57,822 nucleotides of DNA. Origin: Pelargonium nanum. Taxonomy: Eukaryota; Streptophyta; Magnoliopsida; Geraniales; Geraniaceae. Under the pieces are notes generated by a model. The model saw nothing but the letters and a program-made list of their open reading frames with translations. It had not been told where the DNA came from and ran no database searches. The position numbers were made by a program, and so were the translations under genes. The stretch spans positions 1 through 57,822 of the forward strand of contig JAYMTF010000077.1 in NCBI GenBank assembly GCA_036897485.1, read 5' to 3'. This document shows, one piece after another, positions 10,338 to 23,455 of this stretch (position 1 is the stretch's first letter; the number at the start of each line of letters is the position of its first letter).

Positions 10338-11873
10338 ATGGAGAGGTCGATGTCAATGGCAGAAACAAACTGGGTCGTGAAAGTGAACGAAGAAATCGAG
10401 AAAATGATGGACACTTCATCCGAAATTCATCATTGGCAAAAGCGTTCAATCTACAAAATTCCTCAGTGCGTCACCGACCTAAACAAGAAAGCATATAGGC
10501 CTCAAGCGGTGTCTTTTGGGCCATACCATCATGGACAAGACCACTTGAGGCCTATGGAGGAGCACAAGCACCGCGCACTTTTGCATTTCCTGCGAAGGTC
10601 AAAGAAGTCTCTGAACTTGTTTTTCGATTCTTTAGCTGAAGTGGCGCAAGAATTGAAAGATTCGTATGTTCCACTCGACCAACCTTGGCAAGACGGTACT
10701 AACAAGTTCTTGCAACTTATGATTCTTGACGGTTGTTTTATGCTCGAAATCTTGCGAACTTCCACGCATCTTATGGATGATTATGCGCCGAACGATCCGG
10801 TTTTTAGCAATCATGGGAAGCTTTATATCATGCCTTATCTCAAGAGGGACATGCTGATGATTGAGAACCAGTTGCCAATTCTTGTTCTTGAGAAGCTTGT
10901 TGATGTGGAAAGCAATCATGCTAAGGTATGGACACTGCAAATCAACAATTTAGTTTACGACTTTTTCACTGTTTGTTTATAACATTTAACGTTGTCGATT
11001 TAAATCTATCCTTTCAATTATTATGATTACGACCAAATTAAGAGTACTAATTGATCTCCAAAATATTATTAGGATGGCGAGTTTGTGAACAAGCTCATAC
11101 AAAAGTTTTGCTCCCCGGGCACTCCAGTCTCCCACATGGGCAAGTGCCTACACGTCTTGGACGTCTACCGGAAAACCCTCCTCCGCGAGGAGCCGCACAA
11201 GAAAACCCGCTGCCGAAGGCCCCCACGAGCCCAAAACGCCCTTGGGGACGAGATCATCCGGTCAGCAGCCGAGCTCAACGAGGCGGGAATATGGTTCAAG
11301 AAGAGCAAAACAACAAGCCTCAAAGACATATCGTTCAACGGGGGCGTCCTGAGGCTCCCGGTGATCATAGTAGACGACGCCACTGAGTCCAACCTCCTCA
11401 ACCTCATAGCTTTCGAGCGCTTCCACGTGGGCGCAGGAAACGAGGTCGCGTCCTATGTGTTCTTCATGGACAATATCATAGACAACGAGAGGGACGTCGC
11501 GCTGTTGCACTCCCGGGGGATCATCCAAAATGCGCTAGGAAGTGACAAAGCTGTGGCGAATTTGTTCAACTCTCTTTGCAAGGATGTGACATTGGACCCG
11601 GAGAGTAGTCTAGATGTCGTGCACCGGAAGGTGATTTACTACTGCAAGAAACCTTGGAACCGTTGGCGGGCGAATTTGATACATACATATTTCAGGAATC
11701 CATGGGCTATGTTGTCACTTGTGGCTGCAATTTTTCTCTTTGCACTCACAATTGTGCAAACTGTGTACACTGTTTTGCCTTATTTGGGTAGTGACTCTCC
11801 TTCTCCTTCTCCTTCACCAACTCCTCCTCATGGGGTGGTTTCTCCAAAAGTGATTCCTAAAATACCCCATTGA
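10338..11873 (+). CDS. DUF247 (UPF0481) membrane protein, gene 3
   Basis: Two exons, 10338-10925 and 11073-11873, joined in phase 0 by a 147-base GT-AG intron; 462 aa, the usual length for the family. The N-terminal NWVVKVNEEIEKM region, SIYKIP, RPQAVSFGPYHHGQ, MEEHKHRAL, LMILDGCFMLEIL, YLKRDMLMIENQLP, HVLDVYRKTLL, RSAAELNEAGIWFKKS and ESNLLNLIAFERFHVGAGNE blocks are all present. A hydrophobic segment at about residues 408-430 is followed by a low-complexity Ser/Pro tail and a lysine-containing end, so the protein probably sits in a membrane by its C terminus. Intron position matches intron 2 of gene 1 and intron 1 of gene 2, so the three are tandem paralogues. The first half of exon 2 (11095-11530) is much more GC- and CpG-rich than the matching part of its paralogues. 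It is the only member of the cluster that looks fully functional. Molecular role unknown. Confidence 0.9.
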
Positions 11874-12605
11874 TGGATTCAATGACGGGGTTAGGGGTGG
11901 GCCGCAGTAGGTGAGGGCCCACCCTGACTTGATATGTAATAATGTTTTAACGGTTGAGTTGATGTTGATGCTCTGATCATGAGTGAGTTGTCTCTTTCAC
12001 ATCCGAGGACGGGATGTTTATGTACTAAGGTTTTTCCACATTTCTTTTCACATTCACACATTGCTTTTTATGCTTTTGCATGCCAATCTTTTTTCTTTCT
12101 CTGCTATACAAGTTAAGGGTGTCTTGAGACCAGCCTTTTGCGCATTTTGAGACAATTGTCTTATCGAACTATGTTAAAGACGCGCACCCCACATCAGTCT
12201 GGTGATCGATCACAAACTAATGAAAAAGATCGTTGCTGTATTATAAAACTATAATTAGACGTTGTTCAGAACATATAGATTCTATTAACGTGTTATGATC
12301 GAATATTTCATTATAAAGTTCAACAAATTCAGTACAAATACATCAAACGGGCTGAAAACATAAGGTAGTTTACATCCGATGAATTTCATTATATCTAAAT
12401 TCGTGTTACATACTATTAATTAGTATTTAGTAGTGTACATAAGCTCAATAATAAGATATTAAACCCTAGAATTCTCCTCTTGTCTGCATAATTTCACAGC
12501 TACAACTACAAGTAAATGGTGGCAGGTTAGTTGGTTAAATTTTAGAGGATTAGAACAAAATCGCATACCGAAATGGAGTAGCTCAGCAAGCTCATCTGCA
12601 GAACC
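11874..12605. other. Spacer between convergent DUF247 gene 3 and HGSNAT-like gene
   Basis: Contains the 3' regions of both genes. No other gene, RNA or repeat recognised. Confidence 0.5.
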
Positions 12606-15600
12606 TCATTTTTTTCCGACTCCGATTCCAATTAGTCTAAGCTGCAAGAGATGACGATATGATCATCAAAACACGAAAAATGAACTGTGCGAAATGCAAA
12701 ACAATGAAATATAGGTATTGTGTGAGAGAGAAATCATTTTTGTAAAATGAACTTTGATCAAATGTAAAGATAAAGATGTGAACAATGAGGATTTGTACAA
12801 TTTGGGTGAGCAGTTTAAATACATTAAGTCGGGACTAACTATGTGATGCACGGACACTCTCATCTTCTCAACGTACCCATGTCCGATACATATCCGACAC
12901 TTGGACACTCAGACACTCTTCGACTATATATTGTTCCCTTTTAGCTGGACATGTGGCGGACACCTTATGTATCCCCCTTTTTTTTTGGCCTAAAAATGAT
13001 TAGATTGAAAGTTTCGACACTCTATAACTCATTGATGAGCATGATTTTATATAACTTATATGCACTAATGTATCAAATATAAATTATCATTTTTCATTAT
13101 TGAACGCATTATTCGCGCATCGTGTCTATGATTTTGTAAAAATTGTGAGCTGCCATATCCGTGTCATGTCCTGTATCATGTATCTGTGTCTCATAGGAGG
13201 TTAGTGTTGGCGCAACAGTTAAGGTTGTCATGTGACCCTAAGATCACAAGTTCGATCAGAAAAACCTTACAGCAAAAACAGGATAAGGTTGTATACATAA
13301 ATAACCTCCCAGACCCCCACAATAGTGGCTACCTCGTGCACTAGATTCGTTCAAAGTCCGTACGAATCTTAACAATTTAGCTCCTAAATTATACATTTGA
13401 CTATATTTTCAGTCCCTTCATATATGTGCAAAAGCAGCTAAAAATTAAAATTTTCCGAACATATACGAACAGGTGCAAGAATTGAACTTACAATGTTGTT
13501 ATCAGGGCTTTTCCAATAGAAACCTTGTACAACAACCGGCACAACGTTGCAAGCTGCAAGAACATATATTGTCAATGCATGCATTCCCATCCACTCCAAC
13601 ACAGTAGTCGATCGCCTATATCCATGAACATCAACCTGGGAAAAACAGAACAAATGTCCCCACGATGAAAATGCTGTGCATATGAGCAAATTTTGGAGGA
13701 TTTAAAAGGTTTAAGGATCATTAGATAACAAACCATAATATAAATTCCAGTGAAGAGAAGTCCAGCAACACCTCCAGTGACACACACGTAACTGAGTGTG
13801 TATAGAGCCTTGTTTACATGCATCCCTACAGCAATACAGAGGACAAGTTATCTTGTAATTACGGCAATGGCATTGACAAATCGACGCTTGGGTAGCGTTT
13901 GGATTAGAGCAAGCAATTCGGGTTTGGATTGAAAAGATTTGTGGGTTTTGCATATAAATGTGCAGCTAGTGCAGGTTTGCCTGAGCCGGTCTGTAATTTT
14001 CTCACGGAAAATCCGACCCTATCTGACACGAAAATGAATCAGGTCTATTTTAAGCAACTCAAACCTACAAAAATGCTTGTTGGATTTCGGGTGGCTGCGT
14101 GTTCAGATCTAAATTGACCGCTTACAAAGTGGTTCTTGTTACCAAAAAGTAGTCTAAACACGAAGAATATGAATCACATTCTTGATTCTCATTTCTGAAA
14201 TTAATCCAAACGCTACCTTAGTTTTCTTGAAGAGAAACAGGGGTACAAACAAATTATGGGAAACAACTTACCCGACAAGTCCAAGGCAAAGCCGAAGAAT
14301 AAAAGACTAGTGGAGGCCGTCATCCAATGCAGGATCCTATCCTTGTGATCCTGCGTAGGCAGCGGAGGGAGAAAGTGTGTTAACGAATTACACAATCCGC
14401 TTCAAACGAACAAAATATGTGAATATTATTTGTAACTTGGTACCTTAAAATGGACAATAATGTGCCCAAAGTGCAAGCCAATCAAGCAAGTGACAATGGA
14501 CATCACGGAACTACAAACAAGTAAAAGTAAGAGGGTCATTCAAAATGACAAACAAATAAAAAACTATGTATAGGAAATAAAAATAGGGTTGACTTGTGTC
14601 AAAATCATGATCTCTTGAACAAAAGGGAAAGCCGAAGTGCACAAATAAGTGCACTAACAGAGAGCCAGTCATCGGCTCACTCCCCATCAAGCCCTCTACC
14701 GTGCTGATAAGAGGCTTTTGTGCACTTATTTGTGCACCTAAGCTCCCCCTATACTTTATTATGTTACAAAATGCTCCCCTCAATATTCATTTTGTGGAGA
14801 ATTGGACCTCAATACCCAATTTAGCCTCCTCAGTATTCATTTTGTGCCAATTTGCTCACTAATTTGATTCATTTTTCAATTTAGTCACCTTTGTATCCAC
14901 TTTTGTTTCAATAAGGTCCCTTTCGTATTCATTTCATTCTAAAAGGGTCATGTCGTGTGTGCAAGTGGAGACCAATTTGGCACAGGGTGAATATTGGGAA
15001 TTAAAATAGAACAAAATGGATATTAAGAGACTGAATTTGAAGCGTTCTCCTAAACAAACAGCAGATAGTTTAACAAGATACCCGGCAACATAAACCGTAA
15101 AGTAGACAAGCATTGTTTCAATATGCATTACGAGGTAATTGATAAATGATAAAATTCTAAAGAACAATGAAAAAATTCCACACAGACCTCAGGAGTCCCT
15201 CGGGATCGAAAGGAGCTTGACACCATGAAGGAGCATTTAGAGGTAACGGGCCGGAACCTGGGGAATTGATACTGCATTCCTGTGCACAAAAACGAGTGAA
15301 TTCGCATTATTTGAAAGGACGATAAGAGAATGTTCAAGCAATGCAAGCAAATAGAGAAGTAAATTGAGTACCTTTGTTCGTGCGTAGATTGGTTTTTTAT
15401 ACAAATGCTGAATGCCCAATATGTTACGATCAATCATTCCAACGGCATTACAAGCTGGTCCGGTGCCTCCTCGTACGCCACATTTCACCTTCACATGGAA
15501 ACAATTAATAACTCGAAATATGAAACCTTGGACAAGTGAGAAAAGTAAATGATGCTTACTGAAAGTGTTTGTGGTTCAGAAAATGAGCCACCGGGAATCT

Positions 15601-18600
15601 GAAATTCCCAATCAGGAACGTACAGGCCGTATAAGAATGAAAGATACACAACAGTAAGCACCAACGCCACAGCCCTGAAAGAGAGATTTTTAAACATGAA
15701 TCAAATCATCGCAACAAAAATATTCATGACCATGCACAGAATGTGGTTAAAGGTCGGCCCAGTGCACGAGGCTCTACAAAAAGTTCCAACAAAAATTCTA
15801 ATTCAAATGCTGCATAGACTCTAAAACAATGAAATTTATACATTGTATTATGTACCTATTTCAGATTTGAACCTAAACAGTAAGATACTTACCCGTGAAA
15901 TCGATATTTCTTCAACAAAGATGATCCTGAAATAACATGATCATCTTCCTTCAGCCAAATCTCGCATATTGCGGCTATCAAATACGCAATTGCAATTCTC
16001 TGAAAAAGAAGAAGGCATATATTATCTATTAACATAAATCTAGAAACGTACCTGAAATCAATACCTCAGAAAGAAATCAAATCATTAATTGCTGGCAATA
16101 ATCAATGAAATATCATACTCAAACTGAAACAGGGGGAAAAACAAATTTCAAATTCTATGCATATATCCATTTAAAGACTGATAAGTAATTGTTGCAACTA
16201 GATAATTTTATTTAAATAAATGGGTTAGTCATCAATAAAAGCATATAAAAAGCTACCTGCAGTATTCCAGTCCATCTCATCTGAGCAATATCCACACCAT
16301 ATGTGAGATCATTGACACCATGAAAAAAGCCTCCTAAATAAGAGATCGTATAAGCATGTAGCTCCAAACAATATAAAAATACGATGCATTGCTAAACTTG
16401 CATCCCTCATTTTATAGCATTCCACTGAAATGTTGGTGATAAACTAAAAGATATGAGACACAATCTAAAAGCCAAAGAACTAGAGTACTAGACCATTACC
16501 TTGAAGAAAAAGACCCAATGCTACGAGCTTGAGAGCTCGAAGTAGAGCTTTTCTCGTTGCAACCACTCGGCATGTCAATTTCTGTACATAAAACTATCTT
16601 GCTAGCTTAAATTCTATAACACATCAGGAGAGAAGATACATTGTGTATATGCTGTGAACATAAACAATATATTGTGTCGAACCAAGAATACCTTGTAAGT
16701 AAGTGCTAGTGAAACGCCAACGATGAAGAGGAAAAATGGCATGACGAAATCTGCCAGAGTTACGCCGTTCCATGGCGAATGATTGATAGCTGGTAAAACT
16801 CCTCCAGCATCGTCAACAAGTATCATTAGCTGCACCAACAACAAAGGGTAACATTTAGAAAGAAATATACTATTGAAATTGAGAGTAGAGCTGGCAATTT
16901 GAACCCAAACTTGTGAGCACCAGAAATCTGATCTGCATTTTTACGGATTCAAGTTAGATAAGATAGACACAGTCATATTTTGGGTTGGACTGGGCAAACC
17001 CACTCATTTTGCACGTAGAACCCGAGATCTGATTGTAAACCTGGGACCCATAGCCCTTCGGGTCGGTTTTGGGTTGGACATTTTTCAACCTGAAACTTGA
17101 AATGATGGCTCTATTCGAGAGAATATTGTATAGGGAAGATGATGCTTGAGTTAAACCAAGAAGTTGGCCAGAGATAGAGCTGGGATACAAACTCGTTTGT
17201 GCCCGAAACATGACCCCGCGTTTTTGCGGGTTCGGGTCAACTCAAATGGACCCAATCAAATGTTTGGGCCAAGCGGTTAAATGTTTGATTTCTATGAATA
17301 AGATCTTGAGTTCGGGACTTATAGGTGGCAGTATTGCCTGTAAAAGTAAAATAAAAAAAAGTGGACCCGGACACTTTTCAGCATGTTTGGAAGGAATAGG
17401 ATCAGGGCAATCCACACCTTTTTTCTAAGACAAACTCGAAACCCGCCTCAACTCGAAACACGAAATTAGGTATTTTCAACCCGAACCTAAGAAGCTTGAC
17501 TCAAAATCTGGCTACCACTATCACTTAACACAAACACACACTTGATCAGCTATGACAGTTGGAATAGTGGATCATATAGAAAGTCACTAGCCCAATTACC
17601 ATTATGGCCCAAATCATTGAGCCCAAAGCCAATTGGGCTGGCTAGATGAATCTATGGAGTATGGTGGGTCATAACCAAACCTACCAAGTGAAGGCCACAG
17701 ACTAGAGCTCACAATTTGAAACCGAATTTGCGGACTCAAAACCCGATTCATATTTTTGTGGATTCAAGTTGCATAATATATAATCGATCAATTTTTTATT
17801 TGGGTCGAGTAAAAAAAGAACTCACACATTTGACCTATAAAATCTGAAACCTGATACAAATTTCGCAATGTGCACTCCTTTTAGGTCGGATTAGGCCTTT
17901 TCAACCCGAACCTAAAACAACTTACCCAAATTGTCAACTATACCCAAGACCCAATTGCGCCAATTGGATAGCATTTATCATTCTTCCACCAAGTTCATGG
18001 CTTCAACATAAAAGTAGAGCTCGCAAATCATGTGTGCGTGTCGTGTTCGTGTTGTATTGAAGGTTAATTATGTGTTGCACAACCCCAACACGAACACGTG
18101 TAACACAGTAACTAAATGAGTCGTGTTGACACGACGCGACACGATTAACACGAACACGTTCAAACACATTATGCACGATTGAACAGCGCATTTGACACGT
18201 CACAAACAAAAAGACGACACGATCACAAAATGTGTGAGTTCAAATACATTAATGTTGTGTTCTATGTCAAAGAAGGACAAAAATTATAATATCTAAATAA
18301 AAATAATAAAAAATGACTAGAGACTGACACATATGGAGCAGGCCCTGTGGGTGGCTCATCAAATCAAGATATAGAAAAGAGGGAACAATTTGCAGAGATA
18401 AGATTCATGCACCTCCCAAGGAGATCTTTTTGAGCCTCACTATATCAAATCAGGTGTATGCAATGATGAAACATCATCCCATTCAAAATAGGTATAGCAA
18501 AGTAACACAAATTTATGTACTTTTATCACACAAAATATGCAGTTCACAATAATAAGTGTCGTTCAAATAATGAACATTATGAACCCACTATTATGTATTG

Positions 18601-19512
18601 TCTACTTCTTCTCTTACATTATTTTCATTGATGTTATTTTCTAATTTACTAAACTTATAGACAAGTGTTTGCAAATCACATACGAATAACGCAGTTGCAT
18701 TTTTTGAAACTCGAACTCGAGACTTCAAATTAAATTGAAACAAGCCCTTACCAGTTGACTCACCGCTCACGTACATAGTAGTGAATTATTGAGCTTTAAA
18801 ATCTATGCAAACAAAAATAGAGATAAATAATGAACCCCAAAAAAATATCCATTTCATCTATATAGTTAGAATTATGTTTTTTTTTTTTAATCTTGTACAA
18901 TCTTTATCTTCAGCTAACAGATTCAAAAGTTTAAACTTATTAATGTTATAGATATAGTTGATGATTCATGAGCAACAAATTATTAAAATCAATATATATT
19001 ATTATTTTGAGAAAAAATTTTATAAAAAAATTGACAAATATTTTGAAGTGCATTTAGTTTTTTTTTTTTAGCTCTGAAGTGCATTTAGTTAAATAATTTG
19101 GCAGGAAATTTAAAAATCTCTCAAGCTCTAAACCATGAAAACGACGTCGTTTTTTATCCACGCCCAGTCAAAAATTAACAAACCAGAGAACCTCTCCGGT
19201 GGCGCCAAGCTTCTCGGCACCTACAACTACCTTCCACCGCCACCATCGCCGCCGTCAACGGCGGAGCGAGAATAAAATAAATAAAATGCAAAAAATAGAA
19301 GAGAAATGAATAATTACCGCGACGGTGAGTCCGCGAAAGACGTCAAGAGAAACGAGACGCTGTAGCTTCAGCTGCTCCGGCTTGTACTTGACCGGCAGCA
19401 ATGGAACGGCGTCGTCGATCTTGGCGGAGCCGCCATTAACGTGCGATCTAGACCTGGAGATCTGGAGAGCCATTTCTACGTCTTCGATCGACTTATACTT
19501 CACATCCGCCAT
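12606..19512 (-). CDS. HGSNAT-like multi-pass acetyltransferase (DUF5009/DUF1624)
   Basis: Thirteen exons, high to low coordinate: 19512-19318, 16829-16692, 16581-16500, 16333-16257, 15999-15893, 15674-15560, 15488-15372, 15279-15188, 14510-14444, 14350-14272, 13825-13734, 13635-13492, 12641-12606. All introns are GT-AG, the phases close, and the product is 446 aa, a typical length for plant homologues. It resembles heparan-alpha-glucosaminide N-acetyltransferase, which moves acetyl from acetyl-CoA across the lysosomal membrane in animals. The NHSPWNGVTLADFVMPFFLF block near residue 81 holds the histidine (about H82) matching the animal active-site histidine. Further blocks are VSLDVFRGLTVA, GVRGGTGPACNAVGMIDRN, HWMTASTSLLFFGFALDLSG and EWMGMHALTIYVLAACN. 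Multiple hydrophobic segments are visible. The cytosolic N terminus of about 50 residues is hydrophilic. Plants make no heparan sulfate, so the acceptor is unknown; a tonoplast or other endomembrane location is inferred. Intron 1 (2.5 kb) is full of repeats. Confidence 0.92.
13196..13345 (+). mobile_element. Au-like SINE in intron 12 of the HGSNAT-like gene
   Basis: A-box-like GTTGGCGCAACAGTTAAGG at about 13206, B-box-like CAAGTTCGATC at about 13248, then a body with GGATAAGGTTGTATACA, CCCAGACCCCCACAATAGTGG and CTCGTGCAC. This order is, from memory, that of the widespread plant Au SINE. Confidence 0.65.
14775..15050. repeat. Degenerate foldback-family repeat in HGSNAT-like intron 8
   Basis: Repeated phrases such as TATTCATTTTGTG, ATTTAGTCACC and ACCAATTTGGCAC occur in direct and inverted form, as in the other foldback elements of the window. 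Boundaries are vague. Confidence 0.4.
16886..17520. repeat. TIR-element family copies, GGGTCGG-type interior (HGSNAT-like intron 1)
   Basis: Starts with AGAGCTGGCAATTTGAACCC and has the interior phrases TTTTTACGGATTC, GGGTTGG, AACCCGAGATC and CTTCGGGTCGG shared with copies at 17.7, 30.8, 35.4, 42.0 and 53.5 kb. Probably two overlapping or nested copies. No coding capacity. Confidence 0.5.
17703..17942. mobile_element. Short TIR (MITE-like) element, about 240 bp
   Basis: The left end TAGAGCTCACAATTTG is close to the reverse complement of the right end CAAATTGTCAACTATA. The interior has the GGGTCGG/AACCCGA phrases of the family. Non-coding. Confidence 0.6.
18011..18240. repeat. CACGAC-type copy of the short TIR family
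   Basis: Begins AGTAGAGCTCGCAAATCATG and is dominated by variants of ACACGAACACG and GACACGA. The same interior type occurs at 22.6 and 52.7 kb. Confidence 0.5.
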
Positions 19513-19756
19513 GGATCTTCTTCAAATTCAGCAAAAGTTATGAAGAATTTTCAATCATATTATATATATTTATTTGAAATCTGATTTCGATTTCGATTTT
19601 TTCTAGTAATGATTGAAAAATCCTCCTCCACTGTAAGGAATGAACAAGGAAGATTCCAAAACAGGAGAGGAGGATGCGGTGGATCTGTGGCTCTGTTGAC
19701 GGCGGGGTCTGGTGGCTCCGGTCACCGTCGTCGGGTTGAGAAATTGGATTCGAGCT

Positions 19757-19767
19757 GGTATTTATAG
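19757..19767 (-). promoter_or_regulatory. Candidate TATA box of the HGSNAT-like gene
   Basis: CTATAAATACC on the minus strand, about 245 bases upstream of the ATG at 19512. The implied leader is about 220 bases and GC-rich near 19680-19740. Confidence 0.5.
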
Positions 19768-22700
19768 GGAAGAGAAGATAAATAAATTTTAAAAATAATT
19801 AATTAAAGGTACGGATCGGGTACATCTAAAGACGTATTGGATAATTACAATTGAGTAGTGTATAATTAATGTTGGTAATTCGGGTTTTGGGTAGCATTTT
19901 CGGTTTCGGATTGAAAGTGTATAACCCAAACTCGATAGTTGCATGTTTCGGAATTTGATTGTAATCCGTGCTAGTTTGTTTGGCCTAAAAATTGATTGTA
20001 TCCATTTTATGCAACCCGAATATGCAAAAAGTACGAATCGAGTTTCATGTGTCTGCGGATTTGGTTTCGAATTGTTAGTTGAAATGTTGTCGAGGGAGTT
20101 ATGTGAAACAAGTTAAGGAGCTATTTGGATTGTCTACTTCATATGTGTATTAAGACAGTACATTAGTAGAGGTAGCTAGAATGAAGATCGATGTTGTTTG
20201 GTAAATTTGCATATAAATATTAGAGATAAAAGTGAGGTCAATCGATATCTCATTTGGATTTACCAATAGTACGTCAACCCAATAAATAGAACGGTCTATA
20301 GTATAGAGTAAAAAATGTATATTTAAACTTGAGATCAACTCATATCAAGTTTAAGTCAATCGTAATTCTATAACTTTCTTGTTCATCTAATTCAACGCTT
20401 GGTTGCTCTTTTGGCGAAAGCTCACGTAGATTAAGATCATTTGGAATGAGACAGTTCAATATGCAGCATCAATGATCAAACATTAGTTAGTGAAAGTGTT
20501 TGTAAACATTACAAACGCATGAAGCAAATAGCTATACAATATGATCAACCAATTCACAACATAAACACAAGAGTAACAAATGAGTAATAATGAAAGTAAC
20601 AACTTTCAATAAAGAAAGATAAAATAAGACTTCGAACAATAAAAAGATCTAACAAAATCTTCATTAAGAGAGTATAAATGAAGATTTAGTAGATCTTCCT
20701 ATTTAGTTTTGTTCTTATTGTTGTCATCTTCACAACCTGCTACTTTTGTTTGTTTTTCTTGAAGAATCTCGGCAGTTTAAAAAAATATATATTTTGATGA
20801 AAAACTAATTAGGTCCTTGTACCGAATTTAACCAGTCTAATTTTCGCTACACTCAGTAAATTTTTGATCCGATTCGGTTTTGGACCGAAGTAGAACATGC
20901 TCCTCTCAACTAACTTATAGAAAGTGTAAAACGATACAAGCCAACTCAATGTTGAAAACCTTATATTCAAACCACCAAAATTTCTTAGCTTAGGCCAACA
21001 ACAACCATAGGTGAATATCAAATAAAGTAAAAGGTGAAGATAAAAAGGCAAAAGAAAAAAAAGATGCGTTTGGAATGAATAATATGCTATTAGCCGCAAA
21101 GGCGCACCAATTTGCCTCCACCGCACGTCTTTGCGGCTCAAATTTGCCGCGAGTCTGCAAAATAGTGACCAAAATGATAAGAATGTGAGAGAAAATTTAA
21201 AGGGGAGAGACCCAGAGAATATATGTGGTGGGAAAGGAAAGATGTTCTTTTTTAGGAGGATCACATTTTGTTTCTCAATAGTCACCACTTGCATTTCACG
21301 ATTTTGTTTTTATATTATAAATTAGTAGTTTAAATGATATTTTGACAAAAAGAAAATGGTTTTTATATGAGAATCTTTACTTTGATTAGGGGTGTGCATT
21401 GGTTGAGAACCGGATCAAAATTGAATCTAAATTTGGAAAAGAAATTATTGAGGACCATATTAATTGAACCACAAAAATTTAAATTTACATTTTCAATAGG
21501 AGATTTTTTGAAAATAAAAATTGTAACTCTTCCCTCCCAATCCAAGAGCATTGTGAGCCCGCCTTCCTTTCAAGCCTCGTCAGCCTAGCCACCCGCCCAA
21601 TCAAAAGCAATCTCGTCGCGATAAACAGTAGTGCGCCAGTCCATTTGGTTGTAACGCCAAGTGTGGCCAAGGCAAAACTGATTATCTACAAGTCATCTTG
21701 CGCAAGTGTGCTCCTTTGTGTGTGGACGTCCCACCTTGTTTGTCAACTCGTTTATGCACGCATATGCCGGTCCACTCAGGTGCTATACTCCCTCAAGGGA
21801 TCTTGTGAATGAGGCTTCCTAAGAATATGTCTCCCAAGTACCACGCGCTTTGCGTCTGGGAGATTTGACAAGGTCGCGAGTCTGACCCTCAGCAAAGTCA
21901 CCAAGGCCACAACACTCAATGCTCAAGTCACTTGACGTTGCACCATGACAATGAACGTTTCTATGAACTCAAATTCTCCCCTAATCCACTCGAAGAACGA
22001 GTCGAGGTTTTGAAGCTCAACTCAAGTATGTAAACAGCATACCTAGAAGTTAAGACTCAAACCCACAAATGGGTTATGTGACGGACTTCACATTACCAAC
22101 AACTAATCACACGAAAAAAGGTATGTTGGTCAACTTATTGCATTTTGACGTTATTGTAGGAGCCCCTTAAGTTTTCCCAAACAGGCCCTAAAGAGGCACT
22201 TAATTTATAACCTATGCATTGCACTCACATATTTGTCATAACAATGGTTCATTCACTTTCACTATGATGATTTAAAGTAAACTAAAACCGACCAAATGCA
22301 CCCACGAATAGTGACACAAGTTAATGGGTAAAAAGGAATATAATCCACCAATCCCACCCAAAAGATAATCCATCACATGCATGCACAAATGTTTTTAAAA
22401 TTAGAAAATTGTGAGGTTGGTCCACGAACTATTTTTATGTCAAAATAATCTCTACACTATTTAACATTGACCCAAACGATAACCGAAAGTTAAACTCGGA
22501 AACCATTATGATCGAATATCAAGAGTTGGAGGACCATTTTGGCATACAATTCATGGACCAAATTAGTCTATCCTGATAATTTCGAGACCATTTTAGTTAG
22601 AGCAGGTAATTCGTGTGGTTACACGACACAAATTTATCGTGTTTGAGCTTACACATTTTGTAATCGTGTGGTATTAGTGTTAGGCCTCTAAAACACGTAC

Positions 22701-23455
22701 AAATGATTGATTAGTCGTGTTGTGACACGCACAACAAGCTCAACACGCACACTTAAGGGTATAATTGTAAATTAATCCTAATAATGTTTAATATTAGTTC
22801 TATTATGTTGAATGTGTTAAATCGTGTTCGTGTCAATCGTGTCGTGTCATGTCAACACGGCCCATTTAGTTATCGTGTTAAATGTGTCGTGATCGTGTTT
22901 TGTGTTCATAATCATGTCATGTTTGTGTTGGGTCATACAACACGATTACTAATCGTCTCGTGTTCGCATTAAATCGTGCAGCACACAAACAACTTTCAGC
23001 GTGACATGTATGCATGAATTGTGTGCTTTAATTTTAGTAATGTTTCCTTTCAAAATCATATCAGTTTTTTATTCCTACAGGCTCTTGCCAAGATCCACCT
23101 ACGGGGTCAAACACAATCAAAATCGGTATAGAAATTGAACAAACTAATCTGGAAAGACTAAACAATATTTTTATAAAATAATTTTTAAGTGTAAAGTCAT
23201 GAGTAATCCAATAGAAATATAGAATAGGATCATTGTATATAACTTACTATCTATGTGGCTAATAGCATGGCCTAAAGAAGATAAAAGATATGGAACTTAG
23301 AATCAATAACTAAAATGGAGGGCATTAAACTTTGGGTGCAATCATAGTATGAAAAAAGATATTAGATTGCTAAACAAAAGAGAAATAGGTGTCTTGGGAA
23401 GAATTTTCCACAGATATCAAATTTATTTCAATGCAAAAGGTGCAAAGGGAACATA
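19768..23455. other. Repeat-rich spacer upstream of the HGSNAT-like gene
   Basis: No gene was recognised in these 3.7 kb. A TIR-family copy lies at about 19868-20080. A foldback element is at 22414-22565, with the arm GTTGGTCCACGAACT matched by an inverted copy. A CACGAC-type repeat spans about 22608-22990; an open frame inside it is only a product of the repeat. At 21535-22115 there is a distinct GC-richer block (CCACCCGCCCAATC, GGACGTCCCACCTTG, GTACCACGCGCTTTGCG), most likely part of an old LTR retroelement, but no domain or LTR boundary could be assigned. Confidence 0.5.

Noticed and set aside
13196..13345. tRNA gene
   Set aside because: A- and B-box-like sequences are present but no cloverleaf or anticodon arm; the body matches a SINE.
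22784..22972. Open frame in CGTGTC-rich DNA
   Set aside because: Product of the CACGAC-type repeat, not a gene.
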